DNA of 64,000 bases, taken from Nocardia altamirensis NBRC 108246. GTDB taxonomy: Bacteria; Actinomycetota; Actinomycetes; Mycobacteriales; Mycobacteriaceae. The stretch is taken from assembly GCF_001612685.1 (NCBI RefSeq), contig NZ_BDAY01000038.1:1-64000 (forward strand), in the 5' to 3' direction. The notes under the pieces were generated by a model. It was not told the origin of the DNA. It searched no databases and was given only the letters and a program-made list of their open reading frames with translations. Made by a program: the position numbers and the translations under genes. Of the stretch, positions 49,534-58,193 are shown one piece after another (within the stretch, counting starts at the first letter, position 1; each line of letters starts with the position of its first letter).

Positions 49534-50366
49534 CCAGTTCTGTTGATCAGCAGCGCGAATCTCTCGGGGCACGTCTGCGGGAGATTCGCTTTGCTGCCGG
49601 CTTGTCCGGCGCTGAGCTCGCTCGCCGGAACCGTTGGGACCCGAGCAAAGTTTCCAAAATCGAGTACGGCAAAATCAAGCCGTCGCTGGACGATATTTCC
49701 GCGTACTGCCGGGACTGCAATGCCGAGGATCAGTTGGCGGACCTCCAGGCCACACGACAGAACATTGATACCGCGTACCTGGAGTGGCGGAAGGTTCTCA
49801 GCACCGGCACGAAACGACGGCAGCAAGCCTCGATCAAGTGGGAGTCGGAAGCTCGGATACTTCGCTGGTATGAGCCGACGTTGATTCCTGGGCTGCTCCA
49901 AACAGCGGACTATGCTGCTGGCATTATTCGGAAAGTGATTGCGTTCCAGCAGATTCCGAATGACTTGGATCAGGGTGTGGCCAACCGTATGGAACGCCAG
50001 CAGGTCTTGTATCAGCGAGATCACTTGTTCCACTTCGTGATTGCCGAGCAGGCTTTGTACACGACGGTTGGCGATGACCAGACCATGGCAGGGCAGATGG
50101 ATCGGCTGATAGCCGTTCAGGGAATGCCCCGTGTGACGTTGGGGATCATTCCGCGTACGGCGCCCTTCGAAACAGCAACAACCGGGTTTGTGATGTTCGA
50201 TTCGAGAATGGTCCTGGTGGAAGAGATCACGGCAGAGCTGAGCATCACTCAACCGCGAGAGCTCCAGGTCTATCACCGAACGTTCGACGTCCTGGCAAGT
50301 CAGGCCCTGACCGGCGAAGGAGCTCGCGCATTGATCCGCAAAGCTCTCGAGGCACGGTCCAGTTGA
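49530..50366 (+). CDS. XRE-family regulator with DUF5753 domain
   Basis: This 278-residue protein has a Cro/C1-type HTH (residues 11-60: LGARLREIRFAAGLSGAELARRNRWDPSKVSKIEYGK) and a DUF5753 sensor domain (YEPTLIPGLLQTADYAAGIIRKV, ALYTTVGDDQTMAGQMDRLIAVQGMPRVTLGIIP, then DSRMVLVEEITAELSITQP). Such regulators are abundant in Streptomyces and Nocardia, usually with a DUF397 or DUF6879 partner, and control antibiotic or developmental genes in the few studied cases. It overlaps the DUF6879 gene by 4 bases. No DUF397 gene is seen. Confidence 0.88.
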   Translation: MTSSVDQQRESLGARLREIRFAAGLSGAELARRNRWDPSKVSKIEYGKIKPSLDDISAYCRDCNAEDQLADLQATRQNIDTAYLEWRKVLSTGTKRRQQASIKWESEARILRWYEPTLIPGLLQTADYAAGIIRKVIAFQQIPNDLDQGVANRMERQQVLYQRDHLFHFVIAEQALYTTVGDDQTMAGQMDRLIAVQGMPRVTLGIIPRTAPFETATTGFVMFDSRMVLVEEITAELSITQPRELQVYHRTFDVLASQALTGEGARALIRKALEARSS

Positions 50367-50485
50367 CGTTGCATGCCGAACATCCGAGCTGCTTGTTCAG
50401 GTGGATGGCGCTACGGCCGAGCGGGTGGCTGGGGTGACCGGCTCAGTGGTCGGACCTCGGTGGGGATCTGGTTGACTGGCCTGCT

Positions 50486-50950
50486 GTGTTCCGACTGATG
50501 TTTCATGAGCCGTGCATTCCCGGGAACACTGGGAATGCGATCCGTCTGGTTGCTGGGACCGGGTGTGAGCTGCATCTGGTGGAGCCGTTGGGGTTCGACC
50601 TCTCGGAGGCGAAGTTGCGGCGGGCCGGGTTGGACTACCACGATTTGGCGTCGGTGACGGTGCACGCGAATCTGGAGGCGGCGTGGGAGGCGTTGCGGCC
50701 GGAGCGGGTGTTCGCGTTCACCACACAGGCGAGTACTCGGTATACCGATGTCGCTTATCGGGAGGGGGACGTGTTGCTGTTCGGGACCGAGCCGACGGGT
50801 CTGCCCGCGGAGGTGCTCGATGACGCGCGGATCACTGCGCAGCTGCGGATTCCGATGCTGCCGGGCAGGCGATCGATGAATCTGTCGAACGCCGCGGCGG
50901 TCGCGGTGTACGAGGCGTGGCGGCAACTCGGATTCCCCGACGGCGTCTGA
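50486..50950 (+). CDS. trmL: tRNA (cytidine(34)-2'-O)-methyltransferase
   Basis: This 154-residue SPOUT enzyme methylates the wobble ribose of tRNA-Leu. It starts MFRLMFHEPCIPGNTGNAIRL, the family N-terminus, and carries the knot motifs LLFGTEPTGLPAEV (motif 2) and LRIPMLPGRRSMNLSNAAAVAVYEAWRQ (motif 3, with the SMNLSNA SAM-binding loop). It is a single-domain minimal SPOUT protein. The GTG start at 50486 matches the usual N-terminal end. Confidence 0.92.
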   Translation: MFRLMFHEPCIPGNTGNAIRLVAGTGCELHLVEPLGFDLSEAKLRRAGLDYHDLASVTVHANLEAAWEALRPERVFAFTTQASTRYTDVAYREGDVLLFGTEPTGLPAEVLDDARITAQLRIPMLPGRRSMNLSNAAAVAVYEAWRQLGFPDGV

Positions 50951-50981
50951 ACCCGTAATTCGAGAAGGTCGCTACACAGCC

Positions 50982-51013
50982 CGATGGGGCCGTGATTACT
51001 CACGGCCCCATCG
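50982..51013. terminator. Bidirectional hairpin between trmL and the DUF4349 gene
   Basis: CGATGGGGCCGTGA pairs perfectly with TCACGGCCCCATCG around a 4-nt loop (14-bp stem), the strongest hairpin in the window, followed by a short T-run on the plus strand. Confidence 0.85.
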
Positions 51014-51035
51014 TCTTTCGTAAACCGTCGAGCGC

Positions 51036-52067
51036 TCAGGACTCCGAGGAGGTGGCAGTCCCTGCACCGACCGGCTTCTCGGCCCCGGCAGGTTGCGGGG
51101 CAGGCCCACTCGCCGCACCCGATCCGATCGGCGGCATCGGCCCGCCCGAACCGCCTGTGCCGGAACCGGTTCCGGTCGACCCGCCGCCCTTGGTGCGCCG
51201 CACCACGAACCGCACGACCGCCCACACCGCCGCACCGAGCACCGCGAGGAACCCGAGCCACGGCAACGCCTTACCGGTGAACACCACCGCGTCCTTCAAC
51301 CAGTTCACCAGCGAGTGCCAGCCTGCGACGATCCCGTCCCAAAAGCTGTCCGGCCCTTGGTCGGCCTTCTTCGTCGTTGTGGTGACGTCGATGGTCAGGG
51401 TGGACAGCGAAACCTCGTCGTCGAGGTGCTTCTTCTGCGCGGTCAGGCTGTCGAGCTCGCCTTGCCTGCTGGACAGCGCCTGTTCGGCGTTGATCAGGTC
51501 GGCGGTGTTCGTCGCGCCCGCGATGAGGGCACGGAGCCGGTCGACGGAGGTCTGCAGCGCCTTGATCCTGGCGTCCAGGTCCTCCCACTGCATGGTCACG
51601 TCGTCCCGATTGGTGCTGACCCTGGTGACTTTTCCGATGCCGCCGAGACCGTCGACGAAGCGATCGGTCTTGTCGGCGGGCACGCGCACGGTGAGCGTGG
51701 CGCCGGCGTCGCTGTCGTCGCTGCCCGGCTGTTCGGTCCTGCTGTCGACCCGCCCACCGACATCGCGCACCCGATCGACGATCTTGCCCGCCGCCTCGAC
51801 CGGCTTGTCCGCGGTGAGATCCACGCTGCCGGTGACGACTTCCTTACGCGCCGTGACGGTTTCACCGCCGGTGTTGTTGTCCTTGCGCACCGGCCCTTGT
51901 TCGCGCAGCCCAGGCACCGTCGCGGGCGCAGGCGCCACCGTGGCCGATGCGTAATCCGATCGCCCCGGCATCGGCGGCGCGGATTTGTTCGCGTCGTCGC
52001 CGTTACCGCAGCCCACAAGCAAAGTCAGACCCAAAAGTCCGATGCACAGCACTGAAAGCTTCCGCAT
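51036..52067 (-). CDS. DUF4349 lipoprotein
   Basis: This 343-residue protein starts with a lipoprotein signal (LTLLVGC, with the lipidated Cys near residue 20), an extracellular domain with the DUF4349 features (VRDVGGRVDSRTE, LTVRVPADKTDRFVDGLGGIGKVTRVSTNRDDVTMQWEDLDARIKALQTSVDRL, then a coiled-coil stretch with INAEQALSSRQGELDSL), a transmembrane helix near 270-290, and a cytosolic Gly/Pro-rich tail. DUF4349 proteins are membrane-linked and uncharacterised. The RbsW-like or anti-sigma role proposed in some annotations has no support here. ATG 52067 is preferred over GTG 52076. Confidence 0.8.
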   Translation of the reverse strand: MRKLSVLCIGLLGLTLLVGCGNGDDANKSAPPMPGRSDYASATVAPAPATVPGLREQGPVRKDNNTGGETVTARKEVVTGSVDLTADKPVEAAGKIVDRVRDVGGRVDSRTEQPGSDDSDAGATLTVRVPADKTDRFVDGLGGIGKVTRVSTNRDDVTMQWEDLDARIKALQTSVDRLRALIAGATNTADLINAEQALSSRQGELDSLTAQKKHLDDEVSLSTLTIDVTTTTKKADQGPDSFWDGIVAGWHSLVNWLKDAVVFTGKALPWLGFLAVLGAAVWAVVRFVVRRTKGGGSTGTGSGTGGSGGPMPPIGSGAASGPAPQPAGAEKPVGAGTATSSES

Positions 52068-52153
52068 GACTCGCACAGTAGCCGCCCCTGCTGCGGAAAC
52101 AGCACGACATAACGGTTCTCTAGAAGCCTTCTAACACTTCTCTAAAGCAGTGA

Positions 52154-53083
52154 TCATCCGGTGATTCCGGCCTCGATCGCCCGGATCCGCACCGCCAGCG
52201 GCGGATGCGTGCCGAGCAGTCGCTCACGGAGCGCGACCAGTCGCCCGGCGGGTGGCTTGCGCGCCGCCCACTCGCGCATAGCGCCCGCCAAATCAGGACC
52301 ATAGCCGAGTTCGACCGCCGTTCGATCGGCAGCGAGTTCGTCCCGCTGCCGCCGCGCCGCCCTGGCGAACGGCTCGACGGCGAGCAACACCCCGAGCGCG
52401 ATCGCGGCGGCCGGACCGAGCACCGGCATCAACAGGACAACAGCGACCGGCAGCAGCACCACGGCCAGCACGCACCGAACAACCAGCGCGACCGGACCGC
52501 GCCACCGCGCGCTCTGCCCGAACAGCCTGCATACCGCCCACAGCGCCCGCCCAGGCAAGTCGACCCACATGTCGAGCAGCCGCACCCGAGGGTCGACGTT
52601 CACGTGGTGTCCGAGTTCATGCGCGAGAATCGCCTCCAGCTGCCTCGACTCGAGGGTCGCGATCGCACCGCTTGCCACGGCGACGATGCGCGTGGGCATG
52701 GCGAACGCCATCATCCCCGGGTTGTTCTGCACCCGAAGCGCATAGGGCCAGCCGTCCACGCCGGGGGCGCGGGTGACGTTGGCCCACGCGGCGGTCAGCC
52801 TGGCTGACTCGGGCTCGGTCGGGGGCCTGCAGCCGAACGCGGCGGCGATCGCGCCCCGCTGCGGCGTGAACCATGCCGCGTCGAAGAGATACCCGCCGAC
52901 GCAGAACCACAGCACCACGGTCGCCGCAGCCCACCAATCCCCCGCCAGTGCCGCGATGAGGTAAATGACCATGGCACTGAGCAATACGGTCGGCAACCCG
53001 AGCACGAGGGTGGCCACGACGGCAAGGAATCGGGTCCGGTGCACGAACGGTGGCGCGTCAGGTGGTGGTGTGTCAGCGTGCAT
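52154..53083 (-). CDS. M48-family membrane metalloprotease
   Basis: This 309-residue protein has two N-terminal transmembrane helices, then the zinc motif HELGHH (HExxH, about residues 155-160) with a downstream Glu in the RQRDELAADRTAVE helix that completes the site. More hydrophobic helices lie between. It resembles HtpX/BlaR1-type peptidases that clear damaged membrane proteins. The N-terminus begins with HADTPPPDAPP. It lies just beyond dnaE2 on the same strand (82-bp gap) but with no sign of functional linkage. Confidence 0.85.
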   Translation of the reverse strand: MHADTPPPDAPPFVHRTRFLAVVATLVLGLPTVLLSAMVIYLIAALAGDWWAAATVVLWFCVGGYLFDAAWFTPQRGAIAAAFGCRPPTEPESARLTAAWANVTRAPGVDGWPYALRVQNNPGMMAFAMPTRIVAVASGAIATLESRQLEAILAHELGHHVNVDPRVRLLDMWVDLPGRALWAVCRLFGQSARWRGPVALVVRCVLAVVLLPVAVVLLMPVLGPAAAIALGVLLAVEPFARAARRQRDELAADRTAVELGYGPDLAGAMREWAARKPPAGRLVALRERLLGTHPPLAVRIRAIEAGITG

Positions 53084-53165
53084 GAACCCTCCCGATTCCC
53101 GCGCTGGGCAGAACGTTTCATCGTACGGCGACTGTTGTCCGGTGGCAGCCGAGTTCTGCGACAGC

Positions 53166-56100
53166 TCAGCGGAAGTCGCGCGATTTCGAGTCGACCCGCA
53201 GATCCATCCGTTGCAGGTGCTCGGCGACGACGCTCACCGCGCCCTCGGCGTTCTGCACTCGTCCGCGAATGAGCAGCGCCGGGGCACTCTGCGCCAGGCG
53301 ACGATGGCGAGACCACAGGCCGACCGAACAGACGACGTTCACCATGCCGGTCTCGTCTTCCAGGTTGAGGAAGGTGACGCCCGCCGCGGTGGCGGGCCGC
53401 TGGCGGTGTGTTACCGCGCCGCCGACCAACACTCGCGAACCATCGGGAACGGCGAGCAGGCTTGCCGCGGGCACGACTCCGAGGGCGTCGAGTTGCGGAC
53501 GCAGAAATTGGGTGGGGTAACTGCCGGGGGAAACACCGGTGGCCCACACGTCCGCGGCGGCCAGCTCGAGTTCGCTCATGCCGGGCAGCACGGGCGCCTC
53601 GGTGGCAGCGCCGGTGCCCGGCAACCGATCCGGGCGTTCCCCCGCGGCAGCGCCCGCGGCCCACAGCGCTTCGCGACGGGTGACACCCAGGCTGCTCAAA
53701 GCGCCTGCGGTGGCGAGCGCTTCCGCCTGGGCGACGGAGAGTTCCACCCGCCCGGTCAGGTCGAGGAAGGCGGTGTAGCCACCCGAATCCCTTGCGGTGA
53801 CGATCTTTTCGGCGAGATCGGCGCCGATGTGCCGGATCGCGGCCAGCCCGAGACGCACTTCGGTGCCGTCCCGTTCGAGGGTGGGTTCGGCGCGACTGGC
53901 GTTGATGTCGGGACCGTGCACCAGGACGCCGTGCCTGCGCGCGTCGGCGACCAAGGATTGCGGCGAGTAGAACCCCATCGGCTGGGCCCGCAGCAGACCG
54001 GCGCAGAACGCCGCGGGGTGGTGCAGCTTGAACCACGCCGAATAGAACACGATCGAAGCGAAACTCTGCGAATGACTTTCCGGGAAACCAAAATTCGCGA
54101 AGGCATAGAGCTTTTCGTAGATACGGTCGGCGATCTCGCCGGTGATGCCGTGCAGGTCACGCATGCCCTGGTAGAGGCGCTCCTTGAGGCGTTCCATGCG
54201 TTCGGGCGACCGTTTGGAGCCCATCGCGCGGCGCAGCTGATCGGCCTCGGCGGCGCTGAAACCCGCGACGTCGATGGCCATCTGCATGAGCTGCTCTTGG
54301 AACAGCGGCACGCCGAGGGTGCGGGCCAGCGAATTCTCCAGTGCCGGATGGTCGTATTTCCATGGCTCCAGCTTGTTGCGACGCCGGATGTAGGGGTGCA
54401 CCGACCCGCCCTGGATGGGACCGGGCCGGATCAGCGCCACCTCGACCACCAGGTCGTAGAACTGTCGCGGGCGCAACCTGGGCAGCGTCGCCATCTGCGC
54501 CCGCGATTCCACCTGGAAGACCCCCACCGAGTCTGCGCGCGACAGCATTTCGTAGACGCCTGCTTCTTGCAGATCGAGCTTGTGCAGTTCGACCACCTCG
54601 CCGGTGTGCTCGCGCACCATGTCGATCATGTAGTGCAGCGCGGAGAGCATGCCGAGGCCGAGCAGATCGAACTTCACCAGATCGATGGCGGCACAATCGT
54701 CTTTGTCCCACTGCAGCACGCTGCGCCCTGGCATGCGTGCCCACTCCACCGGACAGACATCGGCGATGGGCCGGTCACAGATCACCATGCCGCCGGAGTG
54801 GATGCCGAGATGCCGTGGCAGGCCCTCGATGTCGGCGGCCAACTCCAGCACCTCGGTGGGGATGTCGGTGCCGGTCTCGGTGCCGACGCCGGACCATCGG
54901 CTCACCTGCTTGCTCCACGCATCCTGCTGTCCCGGTGAAAACCCCAGCGCGCGTGCGGCATCGCGCACCGCGGACTTGCCGCGGTAGGTGATCACGTTGG
55001 CCACCTGGGCGGCGTAGGCGCGGCCGTACTTGGTGTAGACGTGCTGGATCGCCTCTTCGCGCCGATCGGATTCGATGTCGACGTCGATATCGGGCGGGCC
55101 GTCACGTTCCGGGGCGAGGAAGCGTTCGAACAGCAGGTTGTTGGTGACCGGGTCGACATTGGTGATGCCGATCGCGTAGCAGACGGCCGAGTTGGCCGCC
55201 GAGCCCCTGCCCTGGCACAGGATGTCGTTCTTCTTGCAGAACGCGACGATGTCGTGCACCACCAGGAAGTAGCCGGGGAACTTCAGCGTGTTGATCACCG
55301 CGAGCTCGTGCTCGATCTGCCGGTACGCCTGCGGGTTTCCCGCAGGCGGACCGTAGCGGTCCGCGGCGCCCGCGAGGGTGATCGCGCGCAGCCACGACTC
55401 CTCGTCGTGGCCTGCAGGCACGTCGAACGGCGGCAGTTTCGGTGCGATCAGCTTCAGGTCGAAGGCACAGTCGCGGGCAAGCGCGGCCGCGTTGTGCACC
55501 GCCCGTTGGCATTCGGCGAACAGCCGCGCCATCTCGGCGCCGGAGCGCAGATGCGCGCCGCCGGTGGGGGCCAACCACCCGGCGATCTCGTCCAGGCTCT
55601 GTCTGGCCCTGATCGCCGCGAGTGCCATGGCGCGGCGGCGCTGCCGCGGCGCGGCGAAATGTGCTCCGGTGGTGGCGAGTACGGGGAGATCGAGGCGGTC
55701 GGCCAGCGCGATGAGGTGAGCGTTGCGCTCGTCGTCCTCCGGGACGCCGTGGTGGGTGAGTTCCACGCTCACCCGATCCGCGCCGAACCGTGCCATGAGG
55801 TCGCGCAGCGCGGCCTCGGCGTGCACGAGATCTGTGCTGCCCGAATGTAAATCGTGTGCGAGCGCTTGGCGCAGGTGGCCTTTGCGGCAGCCGGTGAGTA
55901 TCTGCCAGTGGCCACCGGCTGCCGCGGTGAGCGTATCGAGGTCGTAGCGGAGGATGCCCTTCTCGCCCGCCGCCATGTGCGCGGCCGAGATCTCCCGCGA
56001 CAGCCTGCGGTAGCCCTCCTGGCCGCGAGCCAGCACGAGCAGGTGTGGTCCCGCCGGGTCGGGCGCCCCGGTCCGCGGTGCGGAATCCGTTGCGGCAACC

Positions 56101-56510
56101 GGCTTTACCAGCTCACCGTCCGACGCGCCGAGCGACAACTCGGCGCCGAACACCGTCGGCATTCCCCACTCCCTTGCCGCCTCGGCGAATCGAACGGTGC
56201 CGTAGAAGCCGTCGTGATCGGTGAGCGCGATCGCCTCCAGCCCGAGCCGCACGGCCTCCTCCACCAGCTCCTCCGGCTGGCTCGCGCCGTCGAGGAAACT
56301 GTAGGCCGAATGCGTGTGCAGTTCCGCGTACGGCACCACCGATTCGCCGGGCAGCACCGGCTCGGCCAGATACTCCCCGCGCTTGCGCGACCAGGCCGGA
56401 CTGTCGCCGCCGTCGCCGGGGTACATCGCGTCCGGGTTCGTCCGGCCCGGCCGTCCCGAGAGCACCCGCTCCAGCTCCGACCAGGTCGGCGGTCCATTGC
56501 TCCACCCCAT
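53166..56510 (-). CDS. dnaE2: Error-prone DNA polymerase III alpha-like subunit DnaE2
   Basis: This 1114-residue C-family polymerase acts in damage-induced mutagenesis and translesion synthesis. It begins with an extension of about 60 residues, then the PHP domain (YAELHTHSAYSFLDGASQPEELVEEAVRLGLEAIALTDHDGFYG), the palm with PDIDVDIESDRREEAIQHVYTKYG carrying catalytic Asp residues, and the C-terminal OB-fold. It lacks the tau-binding C-terminus of replicative DnaE1, as expected. In mycobacteria it works with ImuA' and ImuB, both present in this window at 62-64 kb. It is the second gene of a unit whose upstream region has a LexA-type box. Confidence 0.94.
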   Translation of the reverse strand: MGWSNGPPTWSELERVLSGRPGRTNPDAMYPGDGGDSPAWSRKRGEYLAEPVLPGESVVPYAELHTHSAYSFLDGASQPEELVEEAVRLGLEAIALTDHDGFYGTVRFAEAAREWGMPTVFGAELSLGASDGELVKPVAATDSAPRTGAPDPAGPHLLVLARGQEGYRRLSREISAAHMAAGEKGILRYDLDTLTAAAGGHWQILTGCRKGHLRQALAHDLHSGSTDLVHAEAALRDLMARFGADRVSVELTHHGVPEDDERNAHLIALADRLDLPVLATTGAHFAAPRQRRRAMALAAIRARQSLDEIAGWLAPTGGAHLRSGAEMARLFAECQRAVHNAAALARDCAFDLKLIAPKLPPFDVPAGHDEESWLRAITLAGAADRYGPPAGNPQAYRQIEHELAVINTLKFPGYFLVVHDIVAFCKKNDILCQGRGSAANSAVCYAIGITNVDPVTNNLLFERFLAPERDGPPDIDVDIESDRREEAIQHVYTKYGRAYAAQVANVITYRGKSAVRDAARALGFSPGQQDAWSKQVSRWSGVGTETGTDIPTEVLELAADIEGLPRHLGIHSGGMVICDRPIADVCPVEWARMPGRSVLQWDKDDCAAIDLVKFDLLGLGMLSALHYMIDMVREHTGEVVELHKLDLQEAGVYEMLSRADSVGVFQVESRAQMATLPRLRPRQFYDLVVEVALIRPGPIQGGSVHPYIRRRNKLEPWKYDHPALENSLARTLGVPLFQEQLMQMAIDVAGFSAAEADQLRRAMGSKRSPERMERLKERLYQGMRDLHGITGEIADRIYEKLYAFANFGFPESHSQSFASIVFYSAWFKLHHPAAFCAGLLRAQPMGFYSPQSLVADARRHGVLVHGPDINASRAEPTLERDGTEVRLGLAAIRHIGADLAEKIVTARDSGGYTAFLDLTGRVELSVAQAEALATAGALSSLGVTRREALWAAGAAAGERPDRLPGTGAATEAPVLPGMSELELAAADVWATGVSPGSYPTQFLRPQLDALGVVPAASLLAVPDGSRVLVGGAVTHRQRPATAAGVTFLNLEDETGMVNVVCSVGLWSRHRRLAQSAPALLIRGRVQNAEGAVSVVAEHLQRMDLRVDSKSRDFR

Positions 56511-56530
56511 GGCGCACCCTCCTCGGCGGG

Positions 56531-56986
56531 CTAGTCGTTCGGCAAACGGTCCGTCGAGCGCGCGGTCAGTGCGGCGTCGACCCGGTCGAGGCTGGTGCGG
56601 ATCAGGGCGCCGTAGGCGTCGTTGGCGAGCACGTCGAGGTGGCCGCGGGCGATGGTCAGCTGCATGCGGGCGGCCTCGAAATCGCCGACTCGGCGGTGGC
56701 TGTCGGCCAGGTTGAGGTACAGCGAAGGGAGGAAGCTGCGTAGTCCTTCGTCGAGCGGGACGCCTGGGCCGAACACCGCGGCGAGCGCGCGCCGATCCCA
56801 GAGCAGCGCGTCGGCGGCGGTGTCGTGCAGATCGGCTAGGTGATGCGCAATCACGCAGCGGTGCAAGGGATCACCGCCCTCTCCGATCTCGTCCCACAAC
56901 TTCTCCAACGCCTGTCGCGCCGCCGCCGGGTCCCCACCCCCGAGCCGCACCGCGGCAAAGATGTCCGCCATCCGATCGTCCGCCAT
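56531..56986 (-). CDS. Helical-repeat protein upstream of dnaE2
   Basis: This 151-residue protein looks all-helical with TPR-like pairs (AARQALEKLWDEIGEG, HRCVIAHHLADLHDT, LYLNLADSHRRVGDFEAARMQLTIARGHLDVL). ATG 56986 is the first residue after an A/T-poor region and gives a compact domain; ATG 56971 is possible. The dnaE2 gene follows after 20 bp, and a LexA-type box lies 12 bp before the ATG, so it should be induced by DNA damage together with dnaE2. The family is not one with a known function; a partner of the mutasome is possible. Confidence 0.65.
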   Translation of the reverse strand: MADDRMADIFAAVRLGGGDPAAARQALEKLWDEIGEGGDPLHRCVIAHHLADLHDTAADALLWDRRALAAVFGPGVPLDEGLRSFLPSLYLNLADSHRRVGDFEAARMQLTIARGHLDVLANDAYGALIRTSLDRVDAALTARSTDRLPND

Positions 56987-56997
56987 GCGCCCGAGTA

Positions 56998-57013
56998 TCG
57001 CACATATGTTCGA
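56998..57013. promoter_or_regulatory. LexA-type SOS box
   Basis: TCGCAC-ATAT-GTTCGA differs from the actinobacterial/Gram-positive consensus TCGAAC-N4-GTTCGA by one base. It lies 12 bp upstream of the helical-repeat gene start and thus controls the unit containing dnaE2, a known LexA target. Confidence 0.8.
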
Positions 57014-57093
57014 TCGATTTCGAGAGGTTGTTCGACCCGTGTTCACCACCTCGACCACCGCCCCCAAAAGTGACCAATCGCACTTAGCAGGTA

Positions 57094-57113
57094 AACTTAC
57101 TTCAGAGTAAGTT
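57094..57113. promoter_or_regulatory. Operator-like palindrome before the SDR gene
   Basis: AACTTACT-TCAG-AGTAAGTT, a perfect 8-bp dyad typical of TetR-family sites, lies 33 bp before the SDR start. No TetR gene is adjacent, so the regulator is elsewhere in the genome. Confidence 0.7.
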
Positions 57114-57146
57114 CAGGCCCATCGAACCCCCGCAAAAGGAGCAGCG

Positions 57147-58130
57147 ATGACCGACGCATCCGCTCAGGACATCGACGTCCGTGCGACCCCGCGCACCCGT
57201 CGCAACCGCGACATCACCGGGCGGCACGTCCTCATCACCGGCGCCTCCTCCGGCATCGGCCGGGCGGCCGCGATCGCCGTCGCAGCCAAGGGCGCCACCC
57301 TGTTCCTGCTCGCGCGCCGCGCCGACGAACTCGCGAGCGTGGTCGACGAGATCAGGGCCGCGGGCGGCACCGCATACGGATACCAGTGTGACGTCACCGA
57401 TTCCGACTCGGTGGACCACGCCGTGAAGACCATCCTCGACGAGCACGGCCACGTCGACATGCTGGTGAACAACGCGGGCCGCTCGATCCGCCGCGCCATC
57501 CACCGCTCCACCGACCGGCTGCACGACTTCGAACGCACCATGGCGGTCAACTACTTCGGCGCGCTGCGGATGACGCTGGCGCTGCTGCCGCAGATGCGCG
57601 AGCGCAAGTTCGGCCACATCGTCAACATCAGCAGCGCCGGCGTGCAGGTGGCGACGCCGCGCTTCGCCGCCTACCTCGCCAGCAAGGCGGCACTGGACAA
57701 GTTCGCCGAGGTGGCCTCGGTCGAGACCATGGCCGACGGGGTCACCTTCACCACCATCCACATGCCGCTGGTGCGCACCCCGATGATCACCCCGAGCGGC
57801 AACCAGGGCCCGTCCGAATCCCCTGAGTGGGCCGCCGCGACGATCGTGCGCGCGCTGACCGAGCGCCCCAAGCGCATCGACACGCCGCTCGGCACCTTCG
57901 CCGAGTACGGCGCGCTGGTCACGCCCAAGTTCCGCGACCGCATCCTGCACCGCTACTACCGCGCCCTGCCCGACTCGCCAGCGGCCAAGGGCGAACAGGT
58001 GGCAGACCCCGAAGAGGACGAGACTTCGCTTGTCCCCCAATCCGAACCACGGCCTCGTTCCGCCGCCCGCCGCGTCACCGGCACCGCCCTGCGCCGCGCC
58101 GCGCGCTGGGTCCCCGGCACCCACTGGTAG
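57147..58130 (+). CDS. SDR-family oxidoreductase
   Basis: This 327-residue short-chain dehydrogenase has an N-terminal extension of about 25 residues, then HVLITGASSGIG (NADP-binding), NNAG, the catalytic Ser in NISSAG and the Tyr-Lys pair in YLASK. The C-terminus continues about 50 residues past the fold and is Arg/Ala/Pro-rich with RRVTGTALRRAARWVPGTHW, suggesting membrane or nucleic acid contact. Some fatty acyl-CoA reductases in mycobacteria have this plan. AAAGGAG is 5 bases upstream of the ATG, and a strong dyad marks its promoter. Confidence 0.85.
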   Translation: MTDASAQDIDVRATPRTRRNRDITGRHVLITGASSGIGRAAAIAVAAKGATLFLLARRADELASVVDEIRAAGGTAYGYQCDVTDSDSVDHAVKTILDEHGHVDMLVNNAGRSIRRAIHRSTDRLHDFERTMAVNYFGALRMTLALLPQMRERKFGHIVNISSAGVQVATPRFAAYLASKAALDKFAEVASVETMADGVTFTTIHMPLVRTPMITPSGNQGPSESPEWAAATIVRALTERPKRIDTPLGTFAEYGALVTPKFRDRILHRYYRALPDSPAAKGEQVADPEEDETSLVPQSEPRPRSAARRVTGTALRRAARWVPGTHW

Positions 58131-58193
58131 ACGGCGTGGCTCGCCCGTAAGCAACCTGAGGAGCCACATCGAAATGTGCGCGCGCTTACCGCT

